Positions 61,201-64,000 of a stretch of 64,000 bases of DNA are shown here, piece by piece. Both the position numbers and the translations under genes were made by a program. Source of the stretch: Saccopteryx bilineata. Its lineage: Eukaryota > Chordata > Mammalia > Chiroptera > Emballonuridae. How positions within the stretch are numbered: position 1 is the stretch's first letter; each line of letters begins with the position of its first letter. The stretch covers positions 108,941,074-109,005,073 of the forward strand of contig NC_089490.1 in assembly GCF_036850765.1 (NCBI RefSeq). Reading direction: 5' to 3'. The notes beneath the pieces were generated by a model. The model was not told the DNA's origin. It worked only from the letters and a program-made list of their open reading frames with translations, and did no database searches.

Positions 61201-62374
61201 TTGTGATGGCATGGATGGACCTGGAGATTATTATGCTAAGTGAAGTAAACTAGGCAGAGAAAGACGAACATCGTATGATTTCACTTATATGGAGAATCTA
61301 AGGAACAAAGTTTACTGAGGAGTGGAATAGAGGTATAGGGGGATCACAGGAAGCAGAAGGACAACTGTCAAAGGGAAGGGGAATGAGGGAATGGGATAAG
61401 AGAAGGTGAAGGGATTAGTGAAAGTATATATACACAGAGATACAGATAACAGGACAGCAAATCCCAGAGGGAAAAGGGGAGGAGTTAAGGGGAGGGGCGC
61501 TTTAGGGGTGTAATGGAGGACACAGGAGTGGGGGTGAGGGTGTTATATTGAGTGGGATTCTTGAATCCTTGTTAACACAATAAATTAAAATTAATAAAAA
61601 TAAAGAAAGCATTTGAAATAAGAAAATTATCTTCAAAATAGTGAAGGTGGTCTAAATACACCTGACTAAAATATTCTATGTTGGTTTAAGAAATATTTTA
61701 AGCTGATGACATTTGAGATTCAGCAGATGCTCCTTGGAGCTACTCTAACCTGACTAAAATCAGAAAATTCTGAGAAATGAGACTGCCAGAACCTTGTCTT
61801 TTGGGTGATTTATTCTCAGAAAAGAAGACAGAACTCACCATCAGCCGCCTCTCTAGGGGAATTTTATGGCCATTAAGAAGAGGGAAAGACTACTTACTCT
61901 CACCTGCATAAATAGATACCATTACAAACTTTCTTTCTCCAGTTTGTTTACCTAAAAAAAAACCTTGCCTTTTCTAAAGAAACATGCTTTTCCCACAGAA
62001 ATAATTTTCCCTCTCTTTTTTCCCTCTTAAATTAGGTATATAAGCCTTTTACTTTAAGCATTTTGAACTAGCTACTTCTTTGGTTAGTTCCAGTATGCAT
62101 GTAAATAAACATTTCTTCTCCTGTAATTTGTTTTTGTTTTTGTTTTTTGCCAGTTTAATTCACAGTCTCCCTGGTACTAAACTTTAGAGTTGGAAGGAAA
62201 GTTTTTTTCTCTTCAACAATATAATGGAATAAAGTAACTTACTTGTGAAGTTTGCATTGCCCTGCTGTTTCCTGGGAAGACTAGTCATACAACTGCAATT
62301 GCTGGTTCCATTCTTACTCCCAAACATCTCCGTGCTGTGGTTATCACTGAAGGAATTTGTACTTAGGTGACTTA
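39863..62374 (-). CDS. KLRF2: KLRF2-like NK-cell lectin-like receptor, four 3' exons (5' end outside window)
   Basis: Minus-strand exons: 62,374-62,243 (stalk, less certain), 44,600-44,446, 43,082-42,970 and 39,995-39,863 (stop). All junctions are GT-AG and the phases agree (1,1,0,2). The three lectin exons are intact: CPNDW, GKCYNF and [11 protein letters not shown]; then DFIQ, FWIGLN and [13 protein letters not shown]; then [16 protein letters not shown] and YWICQDAI. All six canonical domain cysteines are present, and the calcium-binding motifs are absent, as in KLR receptors. CPNDW...GKCY, ELxFIQ and the ICQ-DAI tail fit KLRF2 (NKp65) best; KLRF1 is the alternative and is better known for a stalk exon. 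KLRF2 is an activating receptor for CLEC2A, signalling through a cytoplasmic hemITAM that would lie in the missing 5' exons. The 17.6 kb intron before the lectin domain contains three L1s and several SINEs. Confidence 0.88.
40619..41348. mobile_element. hAT MITE (outer element) with 8-bp TSD
   Basis: The ends CTGTGATGGCAAACC and, reversed, CAGTGATGGGTAATC are imperfect inverted repeats flanked by an identical CTCTAGAG (40,611-40,618 and 41,349-41,356). Without the inner element it is about 337 bp and non-coding, with repeated TGACACRYG-type motifs. Confidence 0.9.
40789..41173. mobile_element. hAT MITE (inner element, 385 bp) with 8-bp TSD
   Basis: It runs from CAGGGGTCTCAAACTCGTGG to TTTGAGACCCCTG, flanked by GTGTAGAC (40,781-40,788 and 41,174-41,181). 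Its left ~105 bp is almost identical to the left arm of the foldback element at 32,268. It carries no open frame of note and lies wholly inside the outer MITE. Confidence 0.93.
43643..43984 (+). mobile_element. Type B SINE in a KLRF-like intron
   Basis: The head ATGACCAGGCAGTGACGCAGTGG, full body and 'AGAAAAAAAA' tail are present. The flanks AGTTCTGCAGATTC (43,629-43,642) and AGCTCTGTAGATTC (43,985-43,998) are the target duplication. Confidence 0.9.
44203..44396 (-). mobile_element. Type C SINE beside a KLRF-like splice donor
   Basis: The minus strand reads GCCTGACCTGTGGTGGTACAGTGG..., 'GGCACATATGAGAAGCAACTAC', then CTCTCTCTCCTCTCC and an A-rich end. It begins only about 50 bp inside the intron that follows the lectin exon ending at 44,446. 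Confidence 0.85.
45200..45660 (+). mobile_element. L1 3' end, old
   Basis: 'TATTCTGCTAAGTGAAATAAGCCAGTCAGA', 'TGGTTTCATTTATATGTGGAATC' and the terminal 'TATACAATTTTATTAACCAATGTCACCC' with an A-rich tail mark the C-terminal ORF2 and 3' UTR. Open frames here are L1 shadows. Confidence 0.82.
45661..47180. other. KLRF-like intron sequence, A+T-rich
   Basis: I searched the minus strand for the transmembrane exon and found none that is convincing. The part around 46,900-47,010 ('GGGTTTTAACCACAGGAATG', 'TTTTAGAAAGATCATGATGGC') looks like a very old dispersed repeat. Confidence 0.4.
47236..47646 (+). mobile_element. Type A SINE, CpG-rich and young-looking
   Basis: The head GCCCTGGCCGGTTGGCTCAGCGGTAGAGCATCGG, B box GGTTCAATTCC, closing CCAGGGC, full body and an AAACAAACAAAC tail are present. 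The duplication ACATGTGCT lies at 47,227-47,235 and 47,647-47,655. It splits an old L1. Confidence 0.93.
47656..48085 (+). mobile_element. Old L1 ORF2 3' fragment
   Basis: 'CATAGCAGTTTTATTTATAATAATC', 'CTGGATGAACCCCCAAATCAC' and 'ACTGTATGATTCCATTTATTAAAATTC' are typical L1 ORF2 3'-end phrases. The reading frame is destroyed. Confidence 0.75.
48430..48784 (+). mobile_element. Type A SINE with internal deletion and 19-bp TSD
   Basis: The head is intact (GCCCTGGCCGGTTGGCTCAGCGGTAGAGCG, GGTTCGATTCC). The body lacks about 50 bp of the 'GGGGCAGAGC...' block and reads CCAACATGGCGACGCCCAGG instead. The 19-bp duplication AAAGAATAATATTTCACGA (48,411-48,429 and 48,785-48,803) is perfect, so it looks young. 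Confidence 0.93.
49202..49273. repeat. (TA)n(CA)n microsatellite
   Basis: About 16 TA units pass into about 18 CA units. A C-run follows at 49,329-49,340. Confidence 0.95.
49655..49950 (-). mobile_element. Diverged type A-related SINE
   Basis: The minus strand reads GGCCTGGCCAATTTGCTTAGTGGATAGAGC, then the 'CATCTGCTTCTCTTCC' body and 'GGGTTGCCGGGTGGAACCCGG'. It lies inside the antisense L1. Confidence 0.85.
52029..52180 (+). mobile_element. Type D (Ves-like) SINE
   Basis: 'AACTCGGTTAGTTAGAGCATTATCC', 'CACAAAGGTTGCTGGTTTAGTTCCCAGTC' and a TTTCTCTCTCTCCCTTCC stretch match the same family as 25,317-25,487. Confidence 0.68.
53525..61610 (+). mobile_element. Nearly full-length, degenerate L1 (5' UTR, ORF1, ORF2, 3' UTR)
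   Basis: A long 5' UTR (about 53,525-56,330, with a SINE at 55,691-56,082) is followed by a decayed ORF1 (about 56,350-57,340) and ORF2 (about 57,520-61,300). ORF2 pieces include the endonuclease start ([14 protein letters not shown]), the reverse-transcriptase region with [17 protein letters not shown] and a FADDM active-site box near 59,583-59,600, and the C-terminus ([13 protein letters not shown], then the WNTT-like end). Many stops and frameshifts. It ends in a G-rich 3' UTR and A-rich tail. It lies antisense to the KLRF-like gene inside its large intron. Confidence 0.9.
55691..56082 (+). mobile_element. Type A SINE in the L1 5' UTR
   Basis: A complete copy with intact head and GGTTTGATTCCCGG B box. 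The flanks CAGCTGATG at 55,682-55,690 and 56,084-56,092 mark the duplication. It must post-date the L1. Confidence 0.93.
61740..62205 (+). repeat. Possible solo LTR
   Basis: A TATA-like GGTATATAAGCC (62,035) is followed about 65 nt later by AATAAA (GTAAATAAACATTTC) and a T-rich segment, the spacing of an LTR R region. No second copy or clear duplication was found. Confidence 0.38.
62243..62374 (-). CDS. KLRF2: Candidate stalk exon of the KLRF-like receptor
   Basis: Read on the minus strand, a T-rich acceptor (TTTTTTTAATTATTATTTCTTAG) opens a 132-nt frame without stops that ends at the consensus donor A|GTAAGT. It starts with two bases and ends with one, so it is symmetric and joins the 44,600 exon in phase. 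The 43 codons are rich in Ser/Thr/Asn, carry four N-glycosylation sequons (NHS, NGT, NCS, NFT) and a CSC motif, as expected of a receptor stalk. There is no lectin homology to confirm it. Confidence 0.58.
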
Positions 62375-63005
62375 CTAAGAAATAATAATTAAAAAAAGGA
62401 GTAACACTAATTAGATCTTTTGCTTTTTAATTACCATTAAATGAAGATGCAAGTGAAGGCACAAACTGCTGATTGATAGGAAGTCTATCTACAGATAACA
62501 TTTCAACCCTCTAATTTGATAAGGGATGGATAACTTAGGGATAGATTTCCACATGCAATAAAGTAAGTAGAAACAAACAATAAAACAAATTATTGAAGTA
62601 AAATTAATATATATTTAAATTTGCATCTGTTTACTGTGATAGGTTAATACTCTGTGATCTTAAACTAATTGTTTCTCGGGGTTTTTTTTTTCATATATAA
62701 AAGGGAGGAAGGAATGTTTAACAAACTTAGAGTTGTTATAAGGTTAAAAGATAATGTATATAAAATGTTTATCCCAACTCTTAACATGTAGAATGGTACA
62801 ACAGAAATAATAACAGATATAATTATTTATCGCTTTTACTGATGTGGAGTTCATCTTAGTATCAGATCTTAATTTTCATTAGGCCATCAATTTTCAAACA
62901 ACTGATAAATTATGTTAAAACTTCAAATTATGAAGTCAATTATAAAATCCAAAAGTTTATTAAAAGAGCCAAATCAGCTTTTATATATAAAACTAGGTTA
63001 CTTTA
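62375..63005. other. A+T-rich intron sequence
   Basis: No transmembrane or cytoplasmic exon of the KLRF-like gene was recognised on the minus strand, so its 5' exons probably lie beyond 64,000. Confidence 0.4.
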
Positions 63006-63009
63006 CCAA

Positions 63010-64000
63010 AATGCATAATTTCAATTCAGCATGCATTATCTTAATTCCAAAACCAGGTAAAGACACTACAAAGAAAAAAAAACTATAGGCCAATATCTCT
63101 GATAAACATAGATGCTAAACTTCTCAACAAAATATTAACAAACAGGATATAGCAATACATTAAAAAGATCATACACCATGTTCAAGTGGGATTTATTCCA
63201 AGGAGGCAAGGCTGGTACAATATCTGCAAATCAATAAACATGATTCATCACAAAAAAATAAAAAGGATAAAAATTACATGATCATATCAATAGATGCAGA
63301 AAAAGCATTTGATAAAATCCAGCACCCATTTATGATCAAAACTCTCAGCAAATTGGGAATACATGGAACCTCAACATAATAAGGCCGTTTTCGACAAACT
63401 GACAGCCAACATCATACACAATGGGCAAAAGTTAAATACAATCTTCTTAAGATCAGGAATGAGACAGGGGTGTTCCTTTTCACCACTTGTATTCAACACA
63501 GTACTAGAAGTCTTGGCCACAGCAATCAGGCAAAAAGAAGAAATAAAAGGCATCCAAATTGGGCCCTGGCCGGTTGGCTCAGCGGTAGAGTGTCGGCCTG
63601 GCGTGCGGAGGATCCGGGTTCGATTCCTGGCCAGGGCACACAGGAGAAGCGCCCATTTGCTTCTCCACCCCTCCGCCGCGCCTTCCTCTCTGTCTCTCTC
63701 TTCCCCTTCCACAGCCAAGGCTCCATTGGAGCAAAGATGGCCCAGGCACTGGGGATGGTTCCTTGGCCTCTGCCCCAGGTGCTAGAGTGGCTCTGGTCAC
63801 GGCAGAGTGACGCCCCGGAGGGGCAGAGCATTGCCCCGGTGTGGGCAGAGCGTCGCCCCTGGTGGGCGTGCCAGGTGGATCCCGGTCCGGCGCATGCGGG
63901 AGTCTGTCTGACTGTCTCTCCCTGTTTCCAGCTTCAGAAAATACAAAAAAAAAAAAAAAGGCATCTAAATTGAAAAAGAAGAAGTAAAACTGTCATTATT
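63010..64000 (+). mobile_element. L1 ORF2 reverse-transcriptase region, running off the window
   Basis: 'AATTCCAAAACCAGGTAAAGAC', 'TCAAGTGGGATTTATTCC', 'TCAATAGATGCAGAAAAAGC' and 'AGGAATGAGACAGGG...CACCACTTGTATTCAACAC' encode the RT fingers and palm. It is interrupted at 63,562-63,954 by a SINE, and the L1 resumes at 63,955. Frameshifts are present. Confidence 0.88.
63562..63954 (+). mobile_element. Type A SINE in an L1, young-looking
   Basis: The tRNA-like head is intact (GGCCCTGGCCGGTTGGCTCAGCGGTAGAG, GGTTCGATTCC, closing CCAGGGC) and most CpGs of the body are kept. The duplication AAAGGCATCCAAATTG / AAAGGCATCTAAATTG flanks it with one mismatch. Confidence 0.93.

Overview
This is mammalian (bat) nuclear DNA. 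It is A+T-rich, has long introns and very few open frames, and is filled with tRNA-derived SINEs (heads of the 'CCTGGCCGGTTGGCTCAG' and 'TGACCAGGCGGTGGCGCAG' types), L1 elements and hAT DNA transposons. I know that repeat mix from Chiroptera, and the two main SINE types recall horseshoe/leaf-nosed bats (Rhinolophoidea). The lineage is an inference; no database was searched.

The main content is two C-type lectin-like genes of the natural killer gene complex, found by joining small exons by hand. On the + strand, 21,022-29,811, five exons with matching phases give an intact 193-residue type II membrane protein of the CLEC2 family (best guess CLEC2A-like). On the - strand, exons at 44,600-44,446, 43,082-42,970 and 39,995-39,863 give a complete lectin-like domain closest to KLRF2 (NKp65). 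A phase-compatible stalk exon lies at 62,374-62,243. The cytoplasmic and transmembrane exons would lie beyond the right edge. The genes are convergent, about 10 kb apart at their stop codons. As I remember the human complex, KLRF2 and its ligand gene CLEC2A have this tail-to-tail layout, so the window looks like a genetically linked NK receptor/ligand pair.

Layout. 1-1,095: 3' end of an L1. 1,095-7,960: mostly unique A+T-rich DNA with two SINEs and one old LTR-like repeat. 7,965-12,450: two copies of one solo LTR, the first split by a 2.5 kb coding hAT transposon. 12,450-15,740: unique DNA and LTR-like sequence. 15,740-18,270: a dead, 3'-truncated KBTBD2 retrocopy followed by a SINE split by a third LTR, itself split by another SINE. 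19,360-29,811 (to about 30,340 with the 3' end): promoter candidate, leader exon and CLEC2 gene, with repeats in its introns. 30,340-39,860: intergenic DNA with a foldback hAT MITE, a tailless SINE fragment and a Tigger transposon. 39,863 to beyond 62,374: the KLRF gene, whose introns hold nested hAT MITEs, several SINEs, an old antisense L1 and a nearly full-length L1 (53,525-61,610). 63,010-64,000: L1 reverse-transcriptase sequence interrupted by a SINE.

No CRISPR array, bacterial gene or free-standing RNA gene is visible; the tRNA-like segments are SINE heads. Most long open frames are SINE or L1 sequence or their reverse complements.
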